In this document: positions 54,449 to 64,000 of the stretch, piece after piece | Numbering within the stretch: position 1 is the stretch's first letter | Layout: each line of letters opens with the position of its first letter | Source of the DNA: MFD04716-140 sp963703125 | Lineage (GTDB): Bacteria; Bacteroidota; Bacteroidia; Flavobacteriales; Flavobacteriaceae | Assembly: GCA_963703125.1 (NCBI GenBank) | Contig: OY969790.1 | Span: forward strand, 1,302,001 to 1,366,000 | Length of the DNA stretch: 64,000 nt | Direction: 5' to 3' | The notes under the pieces: model-generated | What the model was told of the DNA's origin: nothing | What the model saw: the letters and a program-made list of their open reading frames with translations, nothing else | Database searches by the model: none | Program-made: the position numbers and the translations under genes

Positions 54449-55171
54449 ATGAAAAGGAAAAAAATTACCCTCTGGCCTATATTGATATTAAGTCTTGGCT
54501 TTTCTTTATTGCTTAAGGCTCAAATACCCTCAAATGTGTATCATTCCATTGAGAAAAACGGCATGAAAAACACAACCCATGAACTGAAAATTGACGATGA
54601 TTACCTCATATATTCAATATTCGAAACCAACCCAGCGGTATTTATCAAGACCGTAGGTGGATTTTATACTTCGCAAAATAATCAACTTGTGGTAAAACTT
54701 GAATTCAATTCAAATTATGAAAATGATGCCTTGGCCGAGTTGAAAATTCCATATACTATCAAGGGTGATCAACTGGAGTTACAATTTGCAAGTCCCCTTC
54801 GTTTCAAGAAGTCTTTAAATAAAAAACAAGACCTCGACGGAGCATGGCTTTTTGCAACAAGAGGCCCTGATACCGGACAGGAACGTCGCGGTGATGACAA
54901 TCCCAGGAAAACTCTAAAATTTTTAAAAGATGGCTATTTTCAATGGATAGCCTATAACACGGAAACAATGGAGTTTTCAGGAACGGGTGGAGGCACTTTT
55001 ACCTCAAAAGATGGAGTTTATATCGAAAACATACAGTATTTCTCAAGAGACAATGCGCGCGTGGGAGCCTCCTTAAATTTCAACTACGAATTGAAAGATA
55101 CCGACTGGCACCATACGGGCAAGAACAGTAAAGGTGAGCCTATGTACGAAATTTGGGCGAGGCGGGAATGA
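54449..55171 (+). CDS. hypothetical secreted protein
   Basis: 240 residues with a signal peptide (ending near LLLKAQ). The mature part is beta-rich: FIKTVGGFYTSQNNQLVVKL, then LDGAWLFATRGPDTGQERR, and ends MYEIWARRE. The LDGAWLF segment and FSGTGGGTFTSKDG hint at a small lipocalin-like barrel, seen in various Bacteroidota stress proteins. I do not recognise a named family. It is divergent from the polyamine operon. Confidence 0.6.
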   Translation: MKRKKITLWPILILSLGFSLLLKAQIPSNVYHSIEKNGMKNTTHELKIDDDYLIYSIFETNPAVFIKTVGGFYTSQNNQLVVKLEFNSNYENDALAELKIPYTIKGDQLELQFASPLRFKKSLNKKQDLDGAWLFATRGPDTGQERRGDDNPRKTLKFLKDGYFQWIAYNTETMEFSGTGGGTFTSKDGVYIENIQYFSRDNARVGASLNFNYELKDTDWHHTGKNSKGEPMYEIWARRE

Positions 55172-55428
55172 TGTGTTAGGTAAATTAAATCCTTTGCAAA
55201 TAACCTTGGTACTTTAACTCTAAAAATTACCTCATCAGCCCCGAAAACTTGCGAGTTTTATATCTAATGCATAGAGTATTTTGTGGCCTCACCAGGAATC
55301 GAAGCTTTTTCCTTGAGCCCTTTATTATGAAGTGGCGATTTTTTCTATTTTACAATGTTAGCGATTTGCAACTTTTTTATTGCCCCAATATTCAATGGAA
55401 AATATCATCTTTTAATCTCCTGTACAAT

Positions 55429-57048
55429 TTACTTCCCGTTAAAAAAAATCATCACCGCTATTACGATTACAATAATCGAAATCGAAATCGTAACATCTAC
55501 CCAACTGTAACTGCTTTTGTTTTTCATTTTCTCCTCTACCGTAATTGCTCCAAAGGTAAGGTTGACAATCTGCTCCCTATCCGGTGCTTTGGTCAGCAAA
55601 CTTACCACGACCAAGAATATGAGGCAGAATAAAAAGAACCAAGCCCCAAAACTGAGAAAATTCATGGCCCCTAGGTGAAATAAGATTCCATTCGGGTCCA
55701 AATTCCCTTTTATCAATTCCAACGCAATTCTAAAGAAAGCCACCACAATTCCCATGATCAGGGTTGCGAACGCACCGGTCGCATTAATTCGCTTATAGAA
55801 AATCCCTAAAATAAACACAGCGGTTATCGGCGGTGCAATATAGGCCTGTACACTTTGAAGATACTCGTACAGAACGCCGGATATATTGGCCATGATAGGT
55901 ATCCATATAATCCCGACAATAACCACAAAAACCGTAGCAATCTGTCCGGTACGCACCAATTTCCTTTCGGGAGCATTGGGTCTTAGCTTCTTATAGATAT
56001 CCACCGTAAACAGGGTTGAACAGGAGTTGAATACGGAGGCCAAGGAACTCATCAAGGCAGCCAATAATCCTGCAGCTACCAATCCACGCAAACCAGAAGG
56101 CAAAAGATTGCTCATCAACACAGGAAAAGCCTCATCTGGGCTGTCCCATTGCAGTTCCCCTCTCATTTTTAAGGTCAATGCGATAATTCCGGGAATCAAG
56201 AACAAAAAGACCGGCAATAATTTCAATAATGCCCCAAAAATGGTTCCGCGTCGTCCTTCTTTGATATTCCTTGCAGTTAGTGTGCGCTGAACAATATACT
56301 GATCCGTACACCAGTACCATATACCCACAATGGTACTGGTAATGAATAAAGATGGCCAAGGAAAATCGGGATCCGTAGCGGGTCTCCACATGTTAAAATA
56401 TTCTGGGCCCAAGGTCTCCTGCATACTTCCCCAACCTCCAACTTTATCCAGACCAATATAGGTGAGTACGGCCGCTCCTATGATCAAAAGCACCGCTTGT
56501 AAGGTTTCCGTATAGACTACGGCGCGCATGCCTCCCAATACTGTATAGATTCCGGTCAAGATCACTGTAGCGATCGCCCCTGTCCAAAAGTCGATTCCCA
56601 AAAGTGCTGCTACCACTACCCCTCCGGCATATATGGTGACGGAAATTTTTGTGAGAACATAAGCGGCTATGGAGAAAACGGACAATACCCATCTAGACCT
56701 GGCATCAAAACGTTTCTCTAGAAATTCCGGCATCGTAAACACACCACTACGGGCATAAAAGGGCAAAAATACCCAGCCCAAAATCAATACGACCCATGCC
56801 TGTATCTCATATATCAATAAGGGTAACTTATCACTGGCACCAGTTCCTGCAAGACCTACCACATGCTCCGACCCTATGTTCGAAGCGAAAATAGAGGCCC
56901 CTACCACAAACCAGCCTACATTTCTTCCGGCTAAGAAATAATCTTCAGTATTCTCTTCCTTTTTTCTGATGACCCAAATCGCAATTGCGATCAGGATTAA
57001 AAAATATAATGTTATACTGATCCAGTCTAATGTGTCCAATGGCTGCAT
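55429..57048 (-). CDS. SSS-family sodium/sugar symporter
   Basis: 539 residues with about 14 membrane helices. The family pattern is seen in DYFLAGRNVGWFVVGASIFASNIGSEHVVG, GMRAVVYTETLQ and RGLVAAGLLAALMSSLASVFNS (sodium site region). SLC5/SGLT-like carriers import sugars with Na+. It is the last gene of the arabinose operon, starting 9 bases after the epimerase gene, so arabinose or an oligosaccharide of it is the likely cargo. Confidence 0.88.
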   Translation of the reverse strand: MQPLDTLDWISITLYFLILIAIAIWVIRKKEENTEDYFLAGRNVGWFVVGASIFASNIGSEHVVGLAGTGASDKLPLLIYEIQAWVVLILGWVFLPFYARSGVFTMPEFLEKRFDARSRWVLSVFSIAAYVLTKISVTIYAGGVVVAALLGIDFWTGAIATVILTGIYTVLGGMRAVVYTETLQAVLLIIGAAVLTYIGLDKVGGWGSMQETLGPEYFNMWRPATDPDFPWPSLFITSTIVGIWYWCTDQYIVQRTLTARNIKEGRRGTIFGALLKLLPVFLFLIPGIIALTLKMRGELQWDSPDEAFPVLMSNLLPSGLRGLVAAGLLAALMSSLASVFNSCSTLFTVDIYKKLRPNAPERKLVRTGQIATVFVVIVGIIWIPIMANISGVLYEYLQSVQAYIAPPITAVFILGIFYKRINATGAFATLIMGIVVAFFRIALELIKGNLDPNGILFHLGAMNFLSFGAWFFLFCLIFLVVVSLLTKAPDREQIVNLTFGAITVEEKMKNKSSYSWVDVTISISIIVIVIAVMIFFNGK

Positions 57049-57057
57049 GGTGGTGGT

Positions 57058-58239
57058 TTATTTGGTAGAAAACTTAAAAGTAGTTTTAGTCGAATACCTA
57101 TCTCCGGGTTTTAAGGTTACGGATGGAAATTCCGGTTGGTTGGGCGAATCGGGATAGTGTTGTGTCTCCAAACAAAAACCCGATCTATGGGCATACGTCC
57201 CGCCATTGGGCGCTGGTAAGGTGCCATCCAAGAAGTTCCCGGTGTAAAATTGAATACCGGGCTCGTCAGTAAGCACTTCCAAAGTTCTTCCCGTTTCGGG
57301 ATGATAGGCCATGGCAACCGACCTATAACCTGCAGTTTGATTGTTCAAGACCCAGCAATGGTCGTAACCGCCTCCTAGTTTTATTTGTTCGTTGTCCGCA
57401 TCTATTTCCTTGCCTATTACTTTCGCTTCCCTAAAATCAAAAGGAGTTCCTTCTACTGGAGCCAACCTCCCCGTAGGTATTAAACCTCCATCTACCGGAA
57501 TAAATTTATCCGCATTTATTTCTAAGACATGATCTAAAATGGTTTTTGAAAAATCCCCGGATAAATTAAAATAAGAATGTTGGGTCAAATTCACCACGGT
57601 CGTCTTATCCGTCTGGGCCTCGTATAGCACGTCCAAACTGTTATCCTTATTCAGCGTATAGGATATCGTAGTGGTCAAATTGCCAGGAAAACCTTCTTCC
57701 ATATCAGCACTTAGGTACGTAAGTATCAATTTTACGGAATCATCTCCTTCCTCTGTTCTGGCATCCCAAACTTTTTTATCAAACCCTTGCAAGCCGCCGT
57801 GAAGGCTATTCTCTCCATTGTTCTTTGCCAAAGTATATTCAGTTCCGTCCAAACTAAACTTCCCTTTGGCAATTCTATTTCCGTACCTGCCGATAAGGGC
57901 CCCAAAATATGGATTTTCCTTTTCATACTGTTCAATAGAATCGAATCCCAATACTACATTATCCATTTTGCCAGATTTGTCAGGGGTACGGAGTGAGGTT
58001 ATTCTACCACCATATGTGATGACATCTACTCGAATACCTTTTTTATTTTCCATGGTGTATTTAGCGACTTTTTCGCCAGCAGTCGTGGTGCCAAAATCAC
58101 TTTCGGTGATACTTACCAATTTTTCAATCTCTTGAGGTTGTCCATTTTCTTGGCTTTTTTTGCTGTCCCTACAAGCTAAATTTACCGTTATAATGGCAAG
58201 AATTAGGGCTGCAAAGAAAGGTGTATTGAATGTTTTCAT
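57058..58239 (-). CDS. aldose 1-epimerase (mutarotase) lipoprotein
   Basis: 393 residues with a lipobox signal (LAIITVNLACRDS). Catalytic and sugar-binding motifs are NSLHGGLQGFD, VNLTQHSYFNLSGD and ETQHYPDSPNQP, as in GalM-type enzymes, with both active His retained. The enzyme interconverts alpha and beta anomers before uptake or isomerisation. Export as a lipoprotein places it in the periplasm. It lies between araA and the symporter gene in one operon. Confidence 0.88.
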   Translation of the reverse strand: MKTFNTPFFAALILAIITVNLACRDSKKSQENGQPQEIEKLVSITESDFGTTTAGEKVAKYTMENKKGIRVDVITYGGRITSLRTPDKSGKMDNVVLGFDSIEQYEKENPYFGALIGRYGNRIAKGKFSLDGTEYTLAKNNGENSLHGGLQGFDKKVWDARTEEGDDSVKLILTYLSADMEEGFPGNLTTTISYTLNKDNSLDVLYEAQTDKTTVVNLTQHSYFNLSGDFSKTILDHVLEINADKFIPVDGGLIPTGRLAPVEGTPFDFREAKVIGKEIDADNEQIKLGGGYDHCWVLNNQTAGYRSVAMAYHPETGRTLEVLTDEPGIQFYTGNFLDGTLPAPNGGTYAHRSGFCLETQHYPDSPNQPEFPSVTLKPGDRYSTKTTFKFSTK

Positions 58240-58250
58240 AATTGGGATAT

Positions 58251-59762
58251 TTACATATTATGTTGAAATAAATGATAATAGGCTTCATTGGCATTCAGTT
58301 GGTCCTTGAACTGCCTAACGGTGGTATTCTTATCTATTACAACAAGCTCTATACCGGCCATCTCGGCAAAGTCCTCGATGAACTCTGTAGTTACCGCTTG
58401 ACTGTACACCGTATGATGGGATCCACCAGCCAATATCCATGCGGTTGCGGCAATTTCCAAATCCGGTTTCGCATCCCAAAGAACGCGTGCCACGGGCAGT
58501 TTGGGTAATTCTCCCATTGGCTTAACCGCCTCTACTTCATTGACAATCAATCGAAAACGATTTCCCAGATCTACTAAGGACACATTAATTGCAGGGCCGG
58601 CAGGAGCATTGAAAACCAAACGCACCGGATCTTCCTTGCCACCGATGCCCAATGGATGTACTTCGCAAGAAGGCTTATTATCTGCGATCGAAGGACAAAT
58701 TTCCAACATATGAGACCCCAAGACGTACGCCTTTTGCGGCATAAAATGATAGGTATAATCTTCCATGAAAGATGTTCCGCCTACCAATCCAACAGCCATT
58801 ACTTTCATCGCACGCAGTAATGCGGCGGTCTTCCAATCGCCTTCCGCACCAAAACCGTAACCATCGGCCATAAGGCGTTGTGTAGCAATTCCCGGCAACT
58901 GTTTCAATTCACCTAGGTTTTCAAATGTATCGGTGAAGGCATTGAAGCCACCTTCTTCCAAAAAGGCGCGCAGACCCAGTTCTATTTTTGCCGCATCTTT
59001 AAGCGATTGTCTTTTGCTGCCTGAAGCGGATAGCTCGTCCATCAGGTTATAGTCCGATTCGTATTTTTCAACCAACGAATTTACCTGGGCATCTGATAAT
59101 TTATTGATGTTCTTTACCACATCCGAAGAATCATAACCGTTTACAGAAAATCCGAAACGAAGTTGGGCTTCCACTTTGTCCCCATCGGTTACGGAAACTT
59201 CACGCATATTGTCACCGATACGTGCGACTTTCAAGTTTTGAAATTCATTCCAACCTAAAGCCACCCTTATCCAATTTCCTATCTTGTTCTGAATACGTTC
59301 TTCTTCCCAATGGCCCACAATAATCTTGCGTTTTTTTCGCATACGGGTCATCATATGTCCAAATTCACGGTCCCCATGAGCGGATTGATTCAAATTCATA
59401 AAATCCATATCAATGGTCTCCCACGGCACTTCTGCATTAAATTGGGTATGTAAATGGCATAAAGGCTTGGTTAGTATCGATAAACCTTTAATCCACATTT
59501 TGGCGGGTGAAAAGGTGTGCATCCACGTGATGATACCGATACATTCCTTACTAGCACTGGCCTCTTGGCAAACATCCGTTATCTCATTGGGCGTCTTCAC
59601 CGTTGGTTTATATACAATCTTTACTGGAATATGTGCAGAAGCATTGAAACCTTCCACAATCTTTTGCGAATTCTTCGCTACCTGCGCCAAGGTTTCGGGC
59701 CCATACAAATGTTGACTTCCGGTCACAAACCATATCTCCTTATCCGTCATCGCTCTGCTCAT
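58251..59762 (-). CDS. araA: L-arabinose isomerase
   Basis: 503 residues, the usual length. WFVTGSQHLYGPETL near 11-25 is the classic N-terminus, then TWMHTFSPAKMWIKGL, HGDREFGHM, and AEGDWKTAALLRAMK, which includes a manganese-binding Glu. An ATG four codons downstream is a possible alternative start. The enzyme converts L-arabinose to L-ribulose. It follows araD by 15 bases. Confidence 0.93.
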   Translation of the reverse strand: MSRAMTDKEIWFVTGSQHLYGPETLAQVAKNSQKIVEGFNASAHIPVKIVYKPTVKTPNEITDVCQEASASKECIGIITWMHTFSPAKMWIKGLSILTKPLCHLHTQFNAEVPWETIDMDFMNLNQSAHGDREFGHMMTRMRKKRKIIVGHWEEERIQNKIGNWIRVALGWNEFQNLKVARIGDNMREVSVTDGDKVEAQLRFGFSVNGYDSSDVVKNINKLSDAQVNSLVEKYESDYNLMDELSASGSKRQSLKDAAKIELGLRAFLEEGGFNAFTDTFENLGELKQLPGIATQRLMADGYGFGAEGDWKTAALLRAMKVMAVGLVGGTSFMEDYTYHFMPQKAYVLGSHMLEICPSIADNKPSCEVHPLGIGGKEDPVRLVFNAPAGPAINVSLVDLGNRFRLIVNEVEAVKPMGELPKLPVARVLWDAKPDLEIAATAWILAGGSHHTVYSQAVTTEFIEDFAEMAGIELVVIDKNTTVRQFKDQLNANEAYYHLFQHNM

Positions 59763-59777
59763 AATTCTGCTATTAAT

Positions 59778-60479
59778 TTATTGTCCATAGTAGGCATTTT
59801 TACCATGCTTACGTTCGTAATGTTTTTTGATCAAAGAGTCCTTTAATCTTTGTGCATCCGGGTTAATTTGTAATGTTAGGTATGCCATTTGCGCAATGGT
59901 CTCTAACACCTTGCTATTGTATACCGCCTTGGCAGCGGTTTTCCCCCATGCAAATGGACCGTGGTTCCCTATCAGTACCATTTCCACTTCTCCTGATGAC
60001 AATCCGCGTTCCTCAAAACAATCCAAGATCTGTATACCGGTATTGTGTTCGTAATTGCCTTCTATTAAACTATCCTTCATGGGCTGTGCGCAAGGGATAT
60101 CCATCGTTAAATGATCCGCATGGGTAGTTCCAAATATGGGAATGTCCCGTTGTGCCTGAGCCCAAGCCACAGAATAAGTAGCGTGGGTATGGGCAATACC
60201 ACCGATATGTGCCCAATTTTTATACAGAAAAGCATGGGTCTTGGTATCTGATGAAGGTCTCATAGTTCCTTCGATTACATTATTATCATAATCAAGAATA
60301 ACGATATCCTCAGGTTTTAGCTTTTCATAAGGAATTCCACTTGGTTTAATGGCAAAAACGCCATTATCCCTATCTGCGGCACTTACATTTCCAAAGGTAT
60401 AGATAACCAATCCGAGCGCGTTCAACTCAATGTTCGCTTCGAAACATTCCTGTTTCAACTGGCTGTATTTTGAAGTCAT
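59778..60479 (-). CDS. araD: L-ribulose-5-phosphate 4-epimerase
   Basis: 233 residues, standard length. GNVSAADRDNGVFAIKPSG, then IAHTHATYSVAWAQA and FGTTHADH, hold the zinc-binding His set of the class II aldolase fold. It turns L-ribulose 5-phosphate into D-xylulose 5-phosphate. The start lies one base after the araB stop, so the two are translated together. Confidence 0.93.
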   Translation of the reverse strand: MTSKYSQLKQECFEANIELNALGLVIYTFGNVSAADRDNGVFAIKPSGIPYEKLKPEDIVILDYDNNVIEGTMRPSSDTKTHAFLYKNWAHIGGIAHTHATYSVAWAQAQRDIPIFGTTHADHLTMDIPCAQPMKDSLIEGNYEHNTGIQILDCFEERGLSSGEVEMVLIGNHGPFAWGKTAAKAVYNSKVLETIAQMAYLTLQINPDAQRLKDSLIKKHYERKHGKNAYYGQ

Positions 60480-60480
60480 T

Positions 60481-62157
60481 TCAGTTCTTTTTTAGTGTAC
60501 TTTCCATAAACTGTCCCAAGTTTTCGTAGGATTTTATCAAACGCTCATATTCGCTTACCACTTTTGGCTGTGGAAGGTATTCCGCTTCGTAGTCACTTCC
60601 CATTTGCTTACTCGCCGCTATCACATTTGGATAAATGCAAGCGGCAACAGCGGCATAGATTGCCGCTCCCAATGCCGGGGCTTGGTCGGACTCCGCTACT
60701 TTTATGGGCATATTCATAACATTGGCCAAGGTCTGCATGATAAAGGGTGATTTTCTAGCAACACCTCCGATACCAACCACGGACTCTATTTTGATGCCTT
60801 CTTGCTGAAACCTATCGGCTATTTTCTTGGAGCCGAAACATATGGCGTTGATCAAAGCCTTAAAAATATGGGGCGCTTTTGAACCCAGTGATAAATTTGA
60901 GATGGCACTTTTCAGATTTTGGTCGGCATCCGGTGTCCTTCGCCCGTTGATCCAATCCAACGCTGTTGGTACACTCTCCGATAAAGGGATTGCTTCTGCG
61001 GCATCGGATAATTTACGTATAAAATCACTTTCTATTTCGTTCTTCAAATCTTCCTTTTGTTGGTCCGATAAGATATCGGAAGTCATGACCAAATTGTTCA
61101 CCGGCCAGGACAATACGTCCTTGAACCAGGCCAAAAGGTCACCAAAAGCCGACTGACCCGCTTCCAACCCAATTAATCCCGGAATTACTGAACCGTCTAC
61201 TTGACCACATATACCTTTAATGGTCTTGCCGTTCACATCCGACTCTTTGGCGACTATGATATCACAGGTAGAAGTACCCATGACCCGTACCAAGGCGTTC
61301 TCATCGATTTTGGCACCTACAGCACCAGAATGTGCATCGAATGTGCCAACTGCTACTAACGTATCCGTGGTAAGTCCTAATTTATTGGCCCATTCAGCAC
61401 TCAGGTGGCCGGCCACCTCATCAGATGTATAGGTTTCATCGTACAAACGATCCCGTAAATCCGCAGTATATGGATGTAATAGACCAAGAAATTCCTTGGA
61501 AGGAAGTCCGCCCCAACTCTCATGCCACATGGCCTTATGCCCTGCCGCACAGCGGCTTCGTTTAAATGTCTTTAAATCTTTGTTTTCAATAAGAAGGTAG
61601 GTCATCAGATCGCAATGCTCCATCCAAGTGTATGCCTCTTTTTGCACAGCCTTATCCTCTTCTACTACGTGGGCGATTTTTGCCCAGAACCATTCCGACG
61701 AGTAAATTCCACCTACATATTTGGTATAGTTTTCACCACCCCATGTAACAGCCAATTCATTAATTTTTTCAGCCTCGGCAATGGAGGTATGGTCTTTCCA
61801 AAGCACCATCATCGCATTTGGGTTTTCGGTAAACCCTTCAACCGTTGCCAAAGGCATTCCATCTTTTGCAACAGGTACAGGAGATGATCCAGTGGTGTCT
61901 ATACAAATGGCCTTTATTGCCGAAGGTTCAATTTTTCCTTTTGAAACTACTGTGGCAATGGTGTGTTCCAATCCCTCGATATGATCCAAAGGGTGTTGCC
62001 GAAACTGGTTGATGGCCGGGTCGCAATACATTCCTTTTTTCCATCTTTTATACCAATGTACGGCAGAGGTAATTTCCTTCCCATTTGTTGAATCTATAAG
62101 TACCGCCCTAACGGAATCTGTACCATAATCCAAGCCTATAACGTATGACCTTTCCAA
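60481..62157 (-). CDS. araB: ribulokinase
   Basis: 558 residues. The FGGY-kinase pattern is complete: IGLDYGTDSVRAVLIDS at the N-terminus (phosphate loop), GTFDAHSGAVGA in the middle, MGTSTCDI, and GIGGVARKSPFIMQTLANV with ALGAAIYA near the end. It phosphorylates L-ribulose. It sits between the GH127 gene and araD with gaps of 15 and 2 bases. Confidence 0.92.
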   Translation of the reverse strand: MERSYVIGLDYGTDSVRAVLIDSTNGKEITSAVHWYKRWKKGMYCDPAINQFRQHPLDHIEGLEHTIATVVSKGKIEPSAIKAICIDTTGSSPVPVAKDGMPLATVEGFTENPNAMMVLWKDHTSIAEAEKINELAVTWGGENYTKYVGGIYSSEWFWAKIAHVVEEDKAVQKEAYTWMEHCDLMTYLLIENKDLKTFKRSRCAAGHKAMWHESWGGLPSKEFLGLLHPYTADLRDRLYDETYTSDEVAGHLSAEWANKLGLTTDTLVAVGTFDAHSGAVGAKIDENALVRVMGTSTCDIIVAKESDVNGKTIKGICGQVDGSVIPGLIGLEAGQSAFGDLLAWFKDVLSWPVNNLVMTSDILSDQQKEDLKNEIESDFIRKLSDAAEAIPLSESVPTALDWINGRRTPDADQNLKSAISNLSLGSKAPHIFKALINAICFGSKKIADRFQQEGIKIESVVGIGGVARKSPFIMQTLANVMNMPIKVAESDQAPALGAAIYAAVAACIYPNVIAASKQMGSDYEAEYLPQPKVVSEYERLIKSYENLGQFMESTLKKN

Positions 62158-62171
62158 TTTTTACTTTTCTA

Positions 62172-64000
62172 TTATTTTATTGAGCTATCCAACCAAACCT
62201 TCATTTTACCAACTCCACGATTGGACCACGCATAATATGGAATAGCCTTAAAGTTCTCATTATTAATCGTATTGACACCTCCTAAAAGGTCATCTTCCAT
62301 GTCCACCTGAAAATTCTTATTTGAAGGCATTTTTATCCCATCGAAATTATCTTTATTGTCAATTTCTTCAATTGCATAGACCAGAGGTCCATATTCCAAA
62401 GCGATTTTCCCTCTATTCTCAACAACTTTATCTGATGTTTCTACCATGCGTACTTCCATTGGAAACTTAATTTCAATACTACTTCCGTCTACTTTGTCTC
62501 CTGACAGTGTCACGTATCCATCAAAAGAATTTACTACTTGTTTTTTACCGTAAATGTGCACCTCTACCTTATCCGATACAGTACTTACATAATCATAAAG
62601 CCCCCCAGGTAGAACTTGATTGCTAGCCCAACCTGGAATGCGCAATTTCAGATTGAAATCAGTGCCCATACTCGCTTTCACATCTATCTGCACATTACCG
62701 TTCCATGGATAATTGGTCTTTTGTCTTATTTCAATTTTATTTCCGGGCAAATCGATAATGGCGTCATTGGAAGCGTATAGATTCACATAAATATCATGGC
62801 CATTCTTAGCATATATAAGTCCTGGTAATGATGGTATGAAACGGACTAAGTTTGTTGGACAGCAAGAACAATCGAACCAAGATTTTCTGGTTGCCGCCCC
62901 TTGGTTAAATTTATATTTACCATCAGATTCCAGCGCATTTGGGTAAAAGAATTCCGTACCGCTTAATGAAAGCCCAGAAATCAGCCCATTATAAAGTGTC
63001 CTTTCAATGACATCGTAATATTTAACATCCCCTGATAGGTTAAACATTCTATGATTCCAATATACATCACCAATAGAGGCACATGTTTCATTATAAGCCG
63101 TTAAATTGGGCAGCTCATAGTTCTCTCCGAAAGCCTCCCCTTCGTGTTTGGCACCAATACCACCTGTCAGATACATTTTTTTCTCTACCATATTGTTCCA
63201 TAAACTATCAATGGCTTTATGATAGGCCGTATCGTTTTTTAAGGCGGCAACATCCGTCATTGCGGCATACATATAAACTGCCCTTACGGCATGCCCTACC
63301 ACTTCTTCTTGGTCCACGACCGGAATATGATCCTGGGAATAGGCACCATACAATTCATGATTCTGAGGTTTGCCCCTATTGTCCAAAAAGTATTTCGCCA
63401 AATCTAGATAGGCTTCCTTACCAGTAACTTCATAAAGCTTGATCAAACCTGTTTCAATTATCTGATGTCCTGGAACGGCTGACATTTTATCTTCTCCATC
63501 TCCAAAAGTTGCCAACATTAAATCAGCATTTTTTAAGGCGATATCCAGAAAATTCCTTTTACCGGTTGCCTTAAAATGAACTACGGCGGCTTCATACATG
63601 TGCCCAGCATTGTAAAATTCATGACTTGTTGCAAGTGACTCCCAACGCTTTCCCTCCTTTACCACAACCCATTTTGCAGGTGGTTTTGCCGGATTGATGG
63701 TTCTCCATGTCGTCAAATAACCATCCGGTTCCTGACCAATTTTCACGATACCAATCAGGGAATCAAGTAATTTCTCCAAAGGCTTGTTGGGGGCGCTTAT
63801 CAATGAATTGGAAGCACCTTCTATTACTTTATAAACATCTGAATCATCAAAAGGCATTGCCCCCTTTACGGGTCCTTCCATTTTTCCTCCGGCAATCAAA
63901 AAATTGTCAAAGCGCCCTTCTTCCTCACATTTTTCAATGGCATATTCAATTGTTTTTTCCTGAACGCGCTTAATTATGGGCAACCAAAACGAATCCGTCA
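62172..64000 (-). CDS. GH127 beta-L-arabinofuranosidase (5' end outside window)
   Basis: The frame is open to the edge of the window (DSFWLPIIKRVQEKTIEYAI at the visible start), so the gene begins beyond it. About 608 residues are visible. The catalytic and zinc residues of GH127 are present: NETCASIG (acid Glu and Cys) and CSCCPTNLVRF (the Cys pair, one being the nucleophile). Such enzymes release L-arabinose from beta-linked arabinofuranosides, for example on extensin-like or plant/algal glycans. It leads the arabinose operon in the visible part, feeding araB, araD and araA. Confidence 0.9.
   Translation of the reverse strand, partial: TDSFWLPIIKRVQEKTIEYAIEKCEEEGRFDNFLIAGGKMEGPVKGAMPFDDSDVYKVIEGASNSLISAPNKPLEKLLDSLIGIVKIGQEPDGYLTTWRTINPAKPPAKWVVVKEGKRWESLATSHEFYNAGHMYEAAVVHFKATGKRNFLDIALKNADLMLATFGDGEDKMSAVPGHQIIETGLIKLYEVTGKEAYLDLAKYFLDNRGKPQNHELYGAYSQDHIPVVDQEEVVGHAVRAVYMYAAMTDVAALKNDTAYHKAIDSLWNNMVEKKMYLTGGIGAKHEGEAFGENYELPNLTAYNETCASIGDVYWNHRMFNLSGDVKYYDVIERTLYNGLISGLSLSGTEFFYPNALESDGKYKFNQGAATRKSWFDCSCCPTNLVRFIPSLPGLIYAKNGHDIYVNLYASNDAIIDLPGNKIEIRQKTNYPWNGNVQIDVKASMGTDFNLKLRIPGWASNQVLPGGLYDYVSTVSDKVEVHIYGKKQVVNSFDGYVTLSGDKVDGSSIEIKFPMEVRMVETSDKVVENRGKIALEYGPLVYAIEEIDNKDNFDGIKMPSNKNFQVDMEDDLLGGVNTINNENFKAIPYYAWSNRGVGKMKVWLDSSIK

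Noticed and set aside
55249..55632. Plus-strand frame of 127 codons opposite the symporter gene
   Set aside because: It overlaps the clear SSS symporter on the other strand and has no protein-like features.

Overview
The window looks like chromosome of a marine or soil member of the Flavobacteriaceae (Bacteroidota). The support is a flexirubin-type pigment cluster, the speA/speB/deoxyhypusine-synthase-like polyamine operon, the short-chain type of threonine dehydrogenase, many lipoproteins and secreted peptidases, low-GC coding, and start sites that rarely show Shine-Dalgarno sequences. I saw no tRNA, rRNA or CRISPR array.

Layout. 1-14329 (+): the right-hand part of a flexirubin/dialkylresorcinol-type cluster, tightly coupled by 4-20 base overlaps: degenerate ketosynthase (cut by the window edge), polysaccharide deacetylase, LolA-like carrier, lipoprotein, outer-membrane barrel, FabZ-like dehydratase, GT2-DUF2062, MMPL-acyltransferase-methyltransferase-like giant, CrtI-like oxidoreductase, a frameshifted cupin/JmjC protein, a C45-type acyltransferase and a PaaK-like ligase. 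14360-14764: terminator and convergent ssb. 15044-20293: an AT-rich accessory stretch with a SIR2-HerA anti-phage pair, an alpha/beta hydrolase lipoprotein and a DUF2200 gene, separated by non-coding inverted-repeat elements that resemble cassette boundaries. 20405-25358: nucleoside hydrolase, quinone-oxidoreductase-like enzyme, cyclase-family hydrolase, a 37-residue metallothionein-like peptide next to a SigZ-like ECF sigma factor, a broken VOC gene and a DoxX-like membrane protein. 25500-39703: secreted peptidase/hydrolase genes (M28, M20, BNR/VPS10-type), pentapeptide-repeat protein, CBS protein, membrane M28 peptidase, threonine dehydrogenase and small lipoproteins.

39748-43133 (-): a SGNH hydrolase preceded by a wrecked restriction-modification locus. 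The 5' half of a Dcm-like C5 methyltransferase and the 3' part of an MvaI/BcnI-like endonuclease flank a unit of about 1.1 kb (zinc-ribbon ORF plus HNH nuclease) bounded by two 83-85 bp inverted repeats. 43345-50282 (-): TolB-amidohydrolase, RimB-RimK fusion, VOC protein, GNAT-nitrilase fusion. 50438-54053 (-): polyamine operon speA-speB-DHS-like-acidic protein. 55429-64000 (-): L-arabinose operon running GH127, araB, araD, araA, galM-like, SSS symporter.

Four otherwise conserved genes (cupin, VOC, NAD(P)-binding epimerase, agmatinase) carry single apparent frameshifts. Either the assembly has indel errors or several genes are decaying. The most interesting items are the inverted-repeat-bounded HNH unit inside the broken R-M locus, the metallothionein/SigZ pair, and the SIR2-HerA cassette with its boundary elements.
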